DNA of 64,000 bases. Source: Bog-950 sp046329515. Lineage in GTDB: Bacteria > Bacteroidota > Bacteroidia > Chitinophagales > LD1. Position numbers and translations under genes: made by a program. Position 1 is the first letter of the stretch. Each line of letters opens with the position of its first letter. The notes below the pieces were generated by a model that searched no databases, was not told the origin of the DNA, and saw only the letters and a list, made by a program, of their open reading frames with translations. The stretch is from the NCBI GenBank assembly GCA_046329515.1, contig JAXLUM010000002.1, positions 1,054,001-1,118,000 on the forward strand. The letters are read 5' to 3'. Below are positions 9,173 to 18,301 of this stretch, piece by piece.

Positions 9173-10976
9173 CTAAAATTTTTCTGAACAAAGATTTTTT
9201 CTCCGGGGTCAACGTCTTCTCCGGCTTTGGCTTAGGAGTTTCGGCTTTAGGCACGGGCTTCAGGTAACCTGCTTTCTGTTTCATTTGTTCAACTAAGCCC
9301 CCCAACTCCTCTTTAGTATAAACGGGCGCGGTATATGTTTTAGTACCTATTGAGGTTCCCATCTTAGGGCGCGCATAAATATCCTGCATAAAATTCTCGA
9401 AGCTGATAAGGAAGTTATCTTCCATTTTTATCATCTCCACTTCATTCTGCATTTCAGGCGTTTTGTAATGAAACACCATAGGCGGCTCTACGCTCATAAT
9501 ACCGCTGGTAATAGCAATGCGTATTTTATCGGTTTTGTTGGGCGGCGAGTAATGCACCAGGCTTTGATTAAGCACCACCGCTTCTCCGGCTTTTACATTC
9601 ATTGGCACGCAATGGCCAATCATTAACTGCTCGTTTCCTTCAAAAAACATGGGCAGGGTGGGGCAGCGTATGGCTTTTACAATACCATACTGCGAACCCG
9701 GCAATACATACAGCGTTCCGTTTTGCTCGTCTGTATCAACGAGAGGCACCCATATATTAAGCGCTACATATTTATCCTCGTCCACAATAGTCCAATCCTG
9801 ATGCACCGGCAACTCTGAATACGCATCCGGTTGTTTGAACAGAAAGGCAGACCCGAAAGCGCGATAGTTTTGAAACATTTCTTCAAAATGCCCTTTGAAT
9901 ATTCCGGTGATACTATCGCTGCAGGATTTTTTGTATTTGTAATCAGAAGAGTAACTGCTGGATTGAAAGCCGGCAGCTGAAAGGCCCGGATGTTTTTCCC
10001 AAAATAGTTTTGTCAGTTCTTCAATCTCCTGCGGTGTAAGGAACGGCACTTTTACAAAGCCCTGTTTATCGAACAAGTCCTGCAAGGCGGCGTCTTTAAA
10101 AAGTGCTTTAGGGTTTTCAATTTTTTTTGGCGGGGGACCGTACAGCTGCACTAACCATGCAGGGGTCAGCTTGGGGAAGTTATAATCCACCAGCCCTAGA
10201 CTTTTGCCGATTTTGGGCCTGTCAAAAATATTCTCGCCAAACTGCTGAAAGTCCGTCATAAAGGAGTCGTCCTCTTCAAACACTTCCACTTTATTACCGA
10301 AATCCCTGTTCCAATAGCAAATGCGGAACTCCGAATCTTTATGCGTGAAATAGATATTAGTAACAATGCGAACGCCGCCCGAGAGGTTCGGCGGTGAATA
10401 ATGGATAATACTCTGGTCAAAAATTACCGCCTGGCCCGCCTTTAGGTACAGCGGCTGCATGTAATCCAGTATTTCCTGTTGCACATCGTCGTACAAAGCA
10501 GGTATAGTGCTGCCTCTATAGGTAGGCGTAATACGGTGCGAGCCCGGTATTAAATACAATACGCCGTTAGTGTCGGTAAGGTCAATCAAAGGGCACCAGA
10601 TATTAATGCCGGTAAAGCGCGTTTCATCCACCAACGTCATATCCTGATGGGTTTGCATGATAGAATCCTCGCCGGGCGACTTTACGATAAATGCGCCGAA
10701 CATTAATTTGGTATCTATCAGTTGCGTACTTAACCATGGGTCGGCAATGCGCTTTATCTCGTCATTAACGGTTTCGCGATAATGCTTATCCGAAGAAAAA
10801 GTGCTGGGGAAAAATCCTTTTTCATCTTTTGGATGCAGCCGGTGGTAAAGCTCATTTAGTTCCTTTACCTGTGCAGCATTATAAAAATCAACCACCACAT
10901 AACCGTTTTTTTCAAACTGCTGCTGCATGGCCTCGTCGGCAAACACCCTTTTCATTTTATCAGGGAAAGAAAACAT
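9156..10976 (-). CDS. Tandem two-domain PhyH-family oxygenase
   Basis: 606 aa, two complete PhyH domains in one chain. Domain 1 (about 10-250) has H110-x-D112, H192 and R203. Domain 2 (about 290-540) has H392-x-D394, H475 and R486. Both triads are intact, so both could be active. The linker (255-290) and the Lys/Pro-rich tail (570-600) are low-complexity. Domain 2 has GSQ for the usual GSH. Single-domain neighbours have the same length per unit, so this is a fusion of two adjacent paralogues. It is separated by 9 bp from the second fusion upstream. Possible outcomes are sequential hydroxylations of one substrate or a fixed pair of active sites (inference). Confidence 0.86.
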   Translation of the reverse strand: MFSFPDKMKRVFADEAMQQQFEKNGYVVVDFYNAAQVKELNELYHRLHPKDEKGFFPSTFSSDKHYRETVNDEIKRIADPWLSTQLIDTKLMFGAFIVKSPGEDSIMQTHQDMTLVDETRFTGINIWCPLIDLTDTNGVLYLIPGSHRITPTYRGSTIPALYDDVQQEILDYMQPLYLKAGQAVIFDQSIIHYSPPNLSGGVRIVTNIYFTHKDSEFRICYWNRDFGNKVEVFEEDDSFMTDFQQFGENIFDRPKIGKSLGLVDYNFPKLTPAWLVQLYGPPPKKIENPKALFKDAALQDLFDKQGFVKVPFLTPQEIEELTKLFWEKHPGLSAAGFQSSSYSSDYKYKKSCSDSITGIFKGHFEEMFQNYRAFGSAFLFKQPDAYSELPVHQDWTIVDEDKYVALNIWVPLVDTDEQNGTLYVLPGSQYGIVKAIRCPTLPMFFEGNEQLMIGHCVPMNVKAGEAVVLNQSLVHYSPPNKTDKIRIAITSGIMSVEPPMVFHYKTPEMQNEVEMIKMEDNFLISFENFMQDIYARPKMGTSIGTKTYTAPVYTKEELGGLVEQMKQKAGYLKPVPKAETPKPKPEKTLTPEKKSLFRKILDAVGI

Positions 10977-10985
10977 AGCTGCGGG

Positions 10986-12950
10986 TTATGGATTATCAGA
11001 GGTTACGCGGTGTTTTATTTCGCGCAGTATATTAAGCGGAGTATACTTCTGAAAAAAGCTGCGGCCGTCTACGGTCGGGCCTTGTTGCACAACAGGGTCC
11101 TGTTGCACCAACACCTGTTCTTCAGGCTCCTCCAACATTGGTCGTTCGGCAGGCTGTTCTTCCACAACAGTAACCTCTTCCTGTATTATCTCGGGCGTGG
11201 GTTCCTGTTTTTGCGAACCGTCCATATTGTAATTAAAGAGCTTCGCCAAATGCTCGCACATTTCAATATTAAAGGTATTGCCGGCTTCCTTAATTTTTGC
11301 CAGCAGTTCGTCAGCGCTTATATACTGCACGCGGTTGTCAACCACCTCTAAAAGGTTTAAATCTTCCGGCAGTTTACCGCTGTTATACATTTCGGATAGG
11401 CGAGCGTTGTTGTAATGCGTAAAAAAGAAATCGTCTACTTCGTATTTGTTCAGCTTCTTACAATCGCTGCCGGGCACCAAATAATAATGCCGCAACGGCG
11501 CATCCTTCTGGGTAACCCCAAACCCCACGGCTAAGCGTACGCCGTCTGAAACATTAGGAGGCGAAGCGTGCACCGTACGGTTATCGAACACCAATGCTTG
11601 CCCCGGCTTCATGGGTATTAGTTTCAGGTAAGGGAAAATAGAAAACACATGCGTATCGAGCGGGGTTTTAAACTGGGGCGCCGGTGAACAGCGGTGGTGA
11701 TTGAAAAATTTATGAGAGCCTACAATCACGCCCATTTCGCCGTTATACATATCGGTATCAACCAGTGCAGTCCAAATGGTGGCTGAGTTATAACCTTCAT
11801 CTTCCTCGGTAAAACTCCAATCCTGGTGTGGCGGAACCACGCCAATGGGGTTCTTTTCTTTTACCACATAACTGCTGGTAAAAATTTTATAATCCGTGAA
11901 ATACTTATCTGCCGGGCCGCTGATTACTGTTTTGATTTTATCCATTACTCCCATTACAAAATCGGGCTTCCTGTTATCCAGGCTAACGTGAAACCCATAA
12001 TCGGGTATATGGTCGTTGTTTAGCGTATTGTAATAATCCTTCAGCTCTTTTACTTCCATTTCGTTCAGCATATCCAGCAAAACATAACCGTCGCGCTCGT
12101 ATTGCTGTTGTAGTGCCGAGTCTTTAAATAAAGGCTTCATAATTTCACTTTTATATCGTTGCAAAAACAGGTTGAAGTGTTGTGCGCTTAAAGAGGTAAA
12201 GTCTTCCTTTAGTTTACGCGCAGGTTGTACAAAGGTAGGGCGTTCGCCATGGTTATCGTACTTCAGAAAAAAATCATCTTCCACTTCGTAACAATCAACA
12301 TCTCCGGCTTCATCTAAATGATAAAAAAAGAGTTGCGCCTGCTGCGGCACTAAGCCATAGGTAACTGCAATACGGTTATTGGCGGTACTGTTAAGATGCG
12401 AGGCGTGAACAAGCGCCTGATTAAACACAAATGCTTCGCCGGATTTCATCCGGAGGGTTTTCATTTGCTTCCGTATGTGCGGTTCAATATCCTTGATAAC
12501 AACCGGCAAAGAAGGAGCGCGCAGGATAGGCGTTAAACGATGGCTGCCATCCAGCACCATTAGCGCTCCTTTATTTTCATCCACATCCTGTAAGGGCACC
12601 CAAATAGTGCACGAGACGAATCGAGATTCGTCAACAATTGTCCAGTCCTGATGCACAGGCATAAAACCGCCCTGTCCACCGGGTTTGGTTAAAAAACTGG
12701 CTCCTAAAAATTTATGCGGCGTCAATAGCTTTCCGGCTTCAGGTGCAAACACCTGCTTTACCTCATTAAAAAGCTGTTGTTTTAAGGCAATGTCTTTAAA
12801 AAAAGTGGTGGAATGAAAATATGGCGATTGGCTCTCGAAACCCGCGTATACGGCACGCAGCTTCTCTACCTCCTCTTCGGAAAGAAGCGGAACAATAACA
12901 TAACCACGCGAAGCTAATTGCAGGTTAAGGGCCTCGTCCTTAAAAATCAT
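10986..12950 (-). CDS. Tandem two-domain PhyH-family oxygenase with acidic tail
   Basis: 654 aa with two PhyH domains. Domain 1 has H100-x-D102 (VHQDW), H182 and R193. Domain 2 has H375-x-D377 (PHQDW), H461 (TVHASPPN) and R472. After residue 560 comes a region rich in Glu, Pro and Gln (EVTVVEEQPAERP), then a short basic end; this low-complexity tail is not part of the fold. A Met at residue 271 precedes the second domain, so internal initiation is conceivable. Gaps of 11 and 9 bp to its neighbours put it in the seven-gene run led by the ABC permease. Confidence 0.86.
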   Translation of the reverse strand: MIFKDEALNLQLASRGYVIVPLLSEEEVEKLRAVYAGFESQSPYFHSTTFFKDIALKQQLFNEVKQVFAPEAGKLLTPHKFLGASFLTKPGGQGGFMPVHQDWTIVDESRFVSCTIWVPLQDVDENKGALMVLDGSHRLTPILRAPSLPVVIKDIEPHIRKQMKTLRMKSGEAFVFNQALVHASHLNSTANNRIAVTYGLVPQQAQLFFYHLDEAGDVDCYEVEDDFFLKYDNHGERPTFVQPARKLKEDFTSLSAQHFNLFLQRYKSEIMKPLFKDSALQQQYERDGYVLLDMLNEMEVKELKDYYNTLNNDHIPDYGFHVSLDNRKPDFVMGVMDKIKTVISGPADKYFTDYKIFTSSYVVKEKNPIGVVPPHQDWSFTEEDEGYNSATIWTALVDTDMYNGEMGVIVGSHKFFNHHRCSPAPQFKTPLDTHVFSIFPYLKLIPMKPGQALVFDNRTVHASPPNVSDGVRLAVGFGVTQKDAPLRHYYLVPGSDCKKLNKYEVDDFFFTHYNNARLSEMYNSGKLPEDLNLLEVVDNRVQYISADELLAKIKEAGNTFNIEMCEHLAKLFNYNMDGSQKQEPTPEIIQEEVTVVEEQPAERPMLEEPEEQVLVQQDPVVQQGPTVDGRSFFQKYTPLNILREIKHRVTSDNP

Positions 12951-12961
12951 ACACCCTTATT

Positions 12962-13873
12962 TTATGCAGAAATTAAACCAAGTATCCTTTTCAAAAAACC
13001 TTTCTCTTCATCAAACCTCGGCGCTTTTAATCCGGCTTCAAATTGCTGCACTGTAAGCGGATGCTGCTGATAAGGAATAGTGTTGACAGTTTTAGTGCCC
13101 ACAGCCTTCATCCAGGGATTAAACTGCATGTAAAATTCGTGATCTACCTCCCACACTTTTATTTCAGTAGGCTGAGACGGATCTAAGTGATAGTGCACGG
13201 AAGGCACCTCGCCAGGAATTAAAATCAACTGTATAGCCAAGCGTAAATCCGGGGTGCGATTGGGACGGGTGTAGTGCACGATACTGTCATCCAGTATTAC
13301 TGCGTTGCCCGCTTTGGTATCAATAGGCACCATATATTTACCAATCAACTCCTGCTTAATGTTATCCAACTCCCAGGGTATCATGGGCCCACGGAACTCG
13401 CCAAAACGCTTATGACTGCCGGGTATTACTTCCAGTGTGCCGTTCTCGCGAGTGCTGTTTACCAAGGGGCACCAAATTGAAACGGAAGTATAGCGGCGCT
13501 CCTCCACAAAGGCCCAGTTCTGGTGTATGGGAACTTCGCCGGCATCGGTCTTTTTGCGGATGTAGTTTGCGATGATAGGTTTATAGTCGGCAAGGTAGTG
13601 TTTAACCTGTTCGGCAAACTCCTCCGTAATGATATCGAATACCTTCTTCTTGTATTCTGGGTTCTTATCAATAAACGTAAAGTCGTAAGTAATATCCGGC
13701 ACATCCAGCGAGCTGATATCTTCCGGCTTTATCTGGCCACCGCTTTCGGGTAATGTTTCGAAGAACATTTTTTGCAGGCGCTGCACTTTATCAGCAACGA
13801 TAAACGGCACCTGCACATAACCGTCTTTATCAAATTTTTTCTGGAGTTCAGCGGAGTTAAAAACCTTTCTCAT
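12962..13873 (-). CDS. PhyH-family protein with HxN in place of HxD
   Basis: 303 aa from the ATG at 13873; a GTG two codons upstream is also in frame. The PhyH fold is clear (SIWCPLV, EVIPGSHK, AVILDDSIVHYTRPN). However, the first metal motif reads IHQNW: H117-x-N119, the codon at 13517-13519 giving Asn where all nine other PhyH domains of the locus have Asp. Distal H200 and R211 are retained. Loss of the Asp usually weakens or changes iron chemistry (related halogenases have Gly/Ala there), so this copy may be inactive, structural, or altered in chemistry. It is the first PhyH gene after the permease, 11 bp away. Confidence 0.82.
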   Translation of the reverse strand: MRKVFNSAELQKKFDKDGYVQVPFIVADKVQRLQKMFFETLPESGGQIKPEDISSLDVPDITYDFTFIDKNPEYKKKVFDIITEEFAEQVKHYLADYKPIIANYIRKKTDAGEVPIHQNWAFVEERRYTSVSIWCPLVNSTRENGTLEVIPGSHKRFGEFRGPMIPWELDNIKQELIGKYMVPIDTKAGNAVILDDSIVHYTRPNRTPDLRLAIQLILIPGEVPSVHYHLDPSQPTEIKVWEVDHEFYMQFNPWMKAVGTKTVNTIPYQQHPLTVQQFEAGLKAPRFDEEKGFLKRILGLISA

Positions 13874-13884
13874 ACACACACATT

Positions 13885-14703
13885 TTAAATGTAATCGGCA
13901 ATCTCATCTTCAACTCTTCTAAAATACCACAAACCCGCGACAAACAAAAACAGCACAGGCAGCGCCGAGTAGAGATATTGAAGCGAGGGGCCCTGCCCGC
14001 CCACCAGCGCAAACCTATAACCTTCTACCACAAATGCCAAGGGGTTGAAATACATAACATATGCAAGATTTGGAGGCAAAACGGTGCTTGGATAAAAAAC
14101 AGGGGTTAACCAGATGGCAAAGTTGATGATGTAGGGAACAAAATGCTGAAAATCGCGGTAGCGGTAAGTAAGTGCGCTTATCCAGATACCTGCCGTTAAT
14201 CCGCACAAAATATGAAGCGCTAAAAACATGGGGAAATAAAAAATACTGATGCCGGGGTGCAAACGATAAAAGAACATAGCGCCTACAATAAGCACAAAGG
14301 AAAGCAGGAAGTCAACCCCTGCGGACAACACCTTGGCTAAAGGCAGAATGAGCTTAGGGAAGTATATTTTTTTCAGGATACTTTGCGATTCGATTAGGGA
14401 GTTACCGGCGCCAAAAGCCAGGTTGGTAAAGTAAGTCCAGCCAATCATGCCGGTTAAAGCGAAAATAGGATAGGGCAACGGGCGGGTATCTACACTAATA
14501 AGCCTGCCGAAAAAGAAAGTGAATATGATAACGGAAGGAAGGGGTTGCAGCAATAACCAGAACACGCCAAACAGGGTTTGGGCATATTTTATTTTGAGGT
14601 CGCGTTTTGCAAAGGTGATTACCAGATTTTTATAGCGAAAAACCTTCCTGAAATACTCTCGCGCGCCATCTCTTTCTTTGGTTATTACATGCGTATTTTC
14701 CAA
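13885..14703 (-). CDS. ABC-2 type polysaccharide export permease (Wzm-like)
   Basis: 272-aa integral membrane protein with a short cytoplasmic N-terminus, an amphipathic RYKNLVITFAKRDLKIKYAQT segment typical of the family, and about six hydrophobic helices. It matches the TagG/Wzm/KpsM permeases that move lipid-linked glycans across the inner membrane. The only start visible is TTG at 14703; no in-frame ATG occurs before residue 80. It heads a run of seven closely spaced minus-strand genes ending with its probable ATPase partner at 6025-7320. It is divergent from the aminotransferase gene at 14799. Confidence 0.88.
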   Translation of the reverse strand: MENTHVITKERDGAREYFRKVFRYKNLVITFAKRDLKIKYAQTLFGVFWLLLQPLPSVIIFTFFFGRLISVDTRPLPYPIFALTGMIGWTYFTNLAFGAGNSLIESQSILKKIYFPKLILPLAKVLSAGVDFLLSFVLIVGAMFFYRLHPGISIFYFPMFLALHILCGLTAGIWISALTYRYRDFQHFVPYIINFAIWLTPVFYPSTVLPPNLAYVMYFNPLAFVVEGYRFALVGGQGPSLQYLYSALPVLFLFVAGLWYFRRVEDEIADYI

Positions 14704-14798
14704 TACAGGAGATTTACGGGCTAAGTTAAAAAAAACACCTCTAATAGGCGCCTTTTGTTTATACTCGCTTAACCTTTGCGGACGGTAAGCTACAGGGT

Positions 14799-15971
14799 AT
14801 GAAAGTTACAGAATTAACCGATGTTATGATACCTCACCATATCCCGACCTTTACGGGACGAGAGTTTGATGTACTGAAAGAAGAATCGAAGAACGACCCC
14901 TCTTTTTTTGCAGCCAAAAAATTCGAGAAAAAATGTGCCGCCTTTTTTGCCGAGCAGTTTAAGGGCAGTAAGTTGTTATTTACAAGCAGCTGCGCACGTG
15001 CGCTCGAGCTTTCGGTAATGCTGGCGGGCATTAAACCGGGCGATGAAGTAATAATGCCCTCCTACACTTTTGTGGCCAGTGCCAACGCGGTAGCGCAATT
15101 TGGCGGGGTGCCGGTTTTTATAGATATGCGCCCGGACACGCTGAATATTAACGAAGAACTGATAGAGGCGGCTATAACCCCGCGCACCAAAGCCATTATG
15201 CCGGTGCATTATGGCGGAGTAGGCTGCGAGATGGATGCTATTGTGCAGATAGCAGAAAAACACGGTCTGTACATAATTGAAGATGCTGCGCACGGCATAC
15301 AGGCCGCATACAAAAACCGGCCACTTGGCAGTATTGGCCATTTGAACTGTTTGAGTTTTGACAGTATGAAAAATATTTCGTGCGGCGAGGGAGGACTGCT
15401 GATAATTACCCGGCCAGAGTTATTTGCACGGGCCGAAATTTGCTACGACCAGGGTACCGATCGCTTCCAATTTAATCGTGGAGAGGTTCCTTTCTTTCAA
15501 TGGGTGGACGTTGGCAGCAATTTTAAAATGCACGATTACAATGCCGGCATACTTTGGGCGCAACTACAGGAAGCGGAGCGTATAACCCAAAAAAGGCTGG
15601 ACGACTGGAATTACTACTACCTGGCCCTTTTGCCTTTAAATAAGGAAGGGGAATTTGAGCTGCCTAGGGTGCCAGCACAATGCCAGCACAATGCGCACAT
15701 CTTTTTTGTGCGGTTGCGTGATGAGAATGCTCGTAATCAACTGTTAAATTATTTGCGTGAAAGAAAAATATTTGCCACGCACCACTATTTACCTTTGCAC
15801 CGTAGTGTTTATGGCAAAATTGTCGGCCGCTTTAATGGCGAAGACCGCTACACTACTTCCGAAAGTTTACGTTTACTGCGCCTGCCATTATATTATGACA
15901 TTGACCGTGCTGCGCAAAAACGAGTGATAGAAACTATTGCAGAATTTTGGGACAATAAACTGGCGAACTAA
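14799..15971 (+). CDS. wecE: dTDP-4-amino-4,6-dideoxygalactose transaminase-like aminotransferase
   Basis: 390-aa PLP-dependent DegT/DnrJ/EryC1 aminotransferase closest to WecE/RffA, which converts dTDP-4-keto-6-deoxyglucose to dTDP-4-amino-4,6-dideoxygalactose using glutamate. Visible marks are the N-terminal FTSSCARALE phosphate-binding turn, MPSYTFVASANAV, the PLP-pyridine Asp in IIEDAAHGI, and the catalytic Lys in SMKNISCGEGG. It begins 95 bp from the divergent export operon, supporting a sugar-nucleotide supply role there. A TTTGC box (AACCTTTGCGG, 14771) lies about 20 bp before the start. Its 3' end overlaps glpD tail-to-tail by 38 bp. The exact sugar product is inferred. Confidence 0.82.
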   Translation: MKVTELTDVMIPHHIPTFTGREFDVLKEESKNDPSFFAAKKFEKKCAAFFAEQFKGSKLLFTSSCARALELSVMLAGIKPGDEVIMPSYTFVASANAVAQFGGVPVFIDMRPDTLNINEELIEAAITPRTKAIMPVHYGGVGCEMDAIVQIAEKHGLYIIEDAAHGIQAAYKNRPLGSIGHLNCLSFDSMKNISCGEGGLLIITRPELFARAEICYDQGTDRFQFNRGEVPFFQWVDVGSNFKMHDYNAGILWAQLQEAERITQKRLDDWNYYYLALLPLNKEGEFELPRVPAQCQHNAHIFFVRLRDENARNQLLNYLRERKIFATHHYLPLHRSVYGKIVGRFNGEDRYTTSESLRLLRLPLYYDIDRAAQKRVIETIAEFWDNKLAN

Positions 15972-17601
15972 ATTGAACCACTTGAGCGAATTCCTTTTCG
16001 ACTTCGTCTAACAGTTGTTGTTTTTCTTTTGTGCTGACATATAACCTTTCGGCAATAATATCCGCCAATCTTGGTAGATGATTTATGGTCTCATTGCGGC
16101 TAAAGAATATTTTGCTAGTACGGCGTATAGCAAAATCCGTCAGACGTGTGGTCATCTCATTCTCTATGGAGTATCCCAATTCTGCACCTAATAGATTCTC
16201 AATGGAAGACGAAGAGTTAGTAGGTAGCCTTTCTAAAATAAAACTAGTATTACACCCATAGCGGTAAAACCACTGCGAAACGATATTAGCAGATATGCCT
16301 GCTTGTTCTGCCTGCTTTAAAATTTGCTGACGTGTATAGTTGAAGTCTTCCTCGCTCTTAAACTCACCGCCACTAAGTCGGTAATGTTTTGTAAAGGAAG
16401 GGACATGCTTCTTTCCCAGTTTTTTTTCAGCAAGGTCAACAATTTTTTCAGCCATCAGGCGGTAGCCGGTAAGCTTACCACCCGCAATAGATATTAAACC
16501 TGAAGTGGAAATCATTATTTCATCTTTACGCGAAAGCTCAGAGGCCGATTTGCCGTCTTCGTGAATTAAAGGGCGTAAACCTGCCCAACTTGATTGAATG
16601 TCGGCTAACTTAAGCTTAGCCTCGGGGAACATGTGGTTAGCTGCTTTCAACAGGTAGTCAGCATCAGCCTTAGTGCAGTTAGGGTTGTCGATAGTTTCAT
16701 TATAAACAGTATCGGTAGTGCCTACATAGGTTATGTTATCGCGCGGTATAGCGAATATCATTCGGCCATCGCCCACATCAAAATAAGCCGCCTGTTTAAG
16801 TGGTAAGCGTTCATAAGGAAAAACCAGGTGCACGCCTTTAGTTAGCTGCAGGCGTTTGCCTTTAAGCGAGTTGTCTTCCTTGCGCAATAAATCAACCCAG
16901 GGGCCGCAGGCATTTACAATTACTTTGGCTCTAATTTCAAATTCATTACCGGTGTTGTGGTCCTTTACAATAGCGGCTGTAATCTTACCCGCACTGTCGT
17001 ACACAAATTTTTGTGACTCGGCATAGTTGAGCAATAATGCGCCATTGGCAAATGCACTTTTTGCCAGTTCAATAACAAGGCGCGAATCATCAGTACGATA
17101 TTCAAAATACAAACCGCCGCCCAGCAGGCCGCTGGTGTTTAGTAAGGGTTCGGCCTTATAGGTTTCGTGGCGGTCAAGCATTTTACGCCTTTCTTCTGCC
17201 TTAACACCGGCTAAAAGGTCGTAAACCAATAAGCCTACGGAAGTAGGTAATTTACCTAATGAGCCGCCCTCGACAATGGGCAGCAACATTTTTTCGGGTA
17301 TAACCACGTGGCGCGCATTGCGGTGTACTACCGCCCGTTCGCTACCAACATCGCGCACCAGTTTAAACTCCATTTGCTTAAGGTAACGCAGGCCACCGTG
17401 TATTAATTTGGTAGAGCGCGAGCTGGTGCCGGAAGCAAAATCATTCTTTTCAATTAAGGCTACTTTCATGCCGCGCAGGGCAGCATCCAGCGCAATGCCA
17501 CAACCGGTAATGCCACCGCCAATAACCAACAGGTCAAACTGTTGCGATGACATTTCCTGTATAAACTGCTCTCTGTAAAGGTTTGAAAAACTACGGGCCA
17601 C
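15934..17601 (-). CDS. glpD: FAD-dependent glycerol-3-phosphate dehydrogenase
   Basis: 555 aa. Oxidises glycerol-3-phosphate to dihydroxyacetone phosphate and passes electrons to quinone at the membrane. The N-terminal FAD-binding Rossmann motif is VIGGGITGCGIA. The family signature TSSRSTKLIHGGLRYL and the C-terminal DAO_C domain are present. The GTG start at 17601 is preferred because the preceding residues (FSNLYREQFIQEM) match the usual N-terminus of GlpD; an ATG at 17553 is the alternative. The GTG overlaps the stop of the rhodanese gene by 1 bp (TAGTG), so the two are co-translated in an ArsR-rhodanese-glpD run. Confidence 0.93.
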   Translation of the reverse strand: MARSFSNLYREQFIQEMSSQQFDLLVIGGGITGCGIALDAALRGMKVALIEKNDFASGTSSRSTKLIHGGLRYLKQMEFKLVRDVGSERAVVHRNARHVVIPEKMLLPIVEGGSLGKLPTSVGLLVYDLLAGVKAEERRKMLDRHETYKAEPLLNTSGLLGGGLYFEYRTDDSRLVIELAKSAFANGALLLNYAESQKFVYDSAGKITAAIVKDHNTGNEFEIRAKVIVNACGPWVDLLRKEDNSLKGKRLQLTKGVHLVFPYERLPLKQAAYFDVGDGRMIFAIPRDNITYVGTTDTVYNETIDNPNCTKADADYLLKAANHMFPEAKLKLADIQSSWAGLRPLIHEDGKSASELSRKDEIMISTSGLISIAGGKLTGYRLMAEKIVDLAEKKLGKKHVPSFTKHYRLSGGEFKSEEDFNYTRQQILKQAEQAGISANIVSQWFYRYGCNTSFILERLPTNSSSSIENLLGAELGYSIENEMTTRLTDFAIRRTSKIFFSRNETINHLPRLADIIAERLYVSTKEKQQLLDEVEKEFAQVVQFSSPVYCPKILQ

Positions 17602-18266
17602 TACTTGCTATCCTCTTTTGGCGAGGATTTATCTCCTTTCTTCTTTTTTAATGTAAACAGCGGTATGCCAGCTGTTTTAATTTTTTCATAATCATCAGCC
17701 ACTATGCGCAGGCGCTCGAAGCCGTTGCGCTTAAACAGTGAACCGGCAGTTATAGCGTCTAAAGCGGTGCTGCCGTAAACATAATAACTGTTGGTTGTTT
17801 CAAGGTTAGGCAGGGTAAGGGCAAGGTCGGCCAAGGGAATGTTTTCGGCATCCTCTAAACGTTCTTCTGCAAATTCTTCAGCGCTGCGTGTATCTATTAA
17901 ATAAAACTCGTCAAACTGGTAGTCCATCTTTAGCTCGTCTGCCTCAATAAAAATCAGCATATCAATGGCATTGCCTGCTGCCTGCCATGCCTGAACGCCG
18001 CCCTGCAAATACCCTTTTACATTAGCAAGGTTGGCGGCCCGAACAGCCTTTTGCAGTGCTGCCAGTTGGTTGTCATCTGCGATTAAAAGCAGTTGGTCGT
18101 CATCTTCAGTAACATCAGCTAAACGAGCGGGGAATGATTCGTTAAAAAAAACAGCAAGCGAGCCGGGTATTTGCCCCAGCGAAAGCTCCTCTGCGCTACG
18201 TACATCAACTATGGTATGGCCGGAATCAGCCAGTTTTTTAAACTCTTCTACTTCAAATGCCTGCAT
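17601..18266 (-). CDS. Tandem rhodanese-like protein lacking the catalytic cysteine
   Basis: 221 aa with two rhodanese-homology domains (about 1-105 and 118-205). Domain starts are marked by DVRSAEELSLGQIPGS and DTRSAEEFAEERLEDAENIP. In active rhodaneses a Cys begins the sulfur-carrying loop. Here the equivalent places read LLLIADDNQ and YYVYGSTA, with no Cys in either, and no Cys is visible anywhere in the protein. It is therefore unlikely to transfer sulfur and may be a binding or sensing protein. It lies between an ArsR regulator and glpD with a 1-bp overlap. Confidence 0.75.
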   Translation of the reverse strand: MQAFEVEEFKKLADSGHTIVDVRSAEELSLGQIPGSLAVFFNESFPARLADVTEDDDQLLLIADDNQLAALQKAVRAANLANVKGYLQGGVQAWQAAGNAIDMLIFIEADELKMDYQFDEFYLIDTRSAEEFAEERLEDAENIPLADLALTLPNLETTNSYYVYGSTALDAITAGSLFKRNGFERLRIVADDYEKIKTAGIPLFTLKKKKGDKSSPKEDSK

Positions 18267-18301
18267 TGCCCGTATTTGGGCGCGAAATTACCGTAAGCTT
18301 A

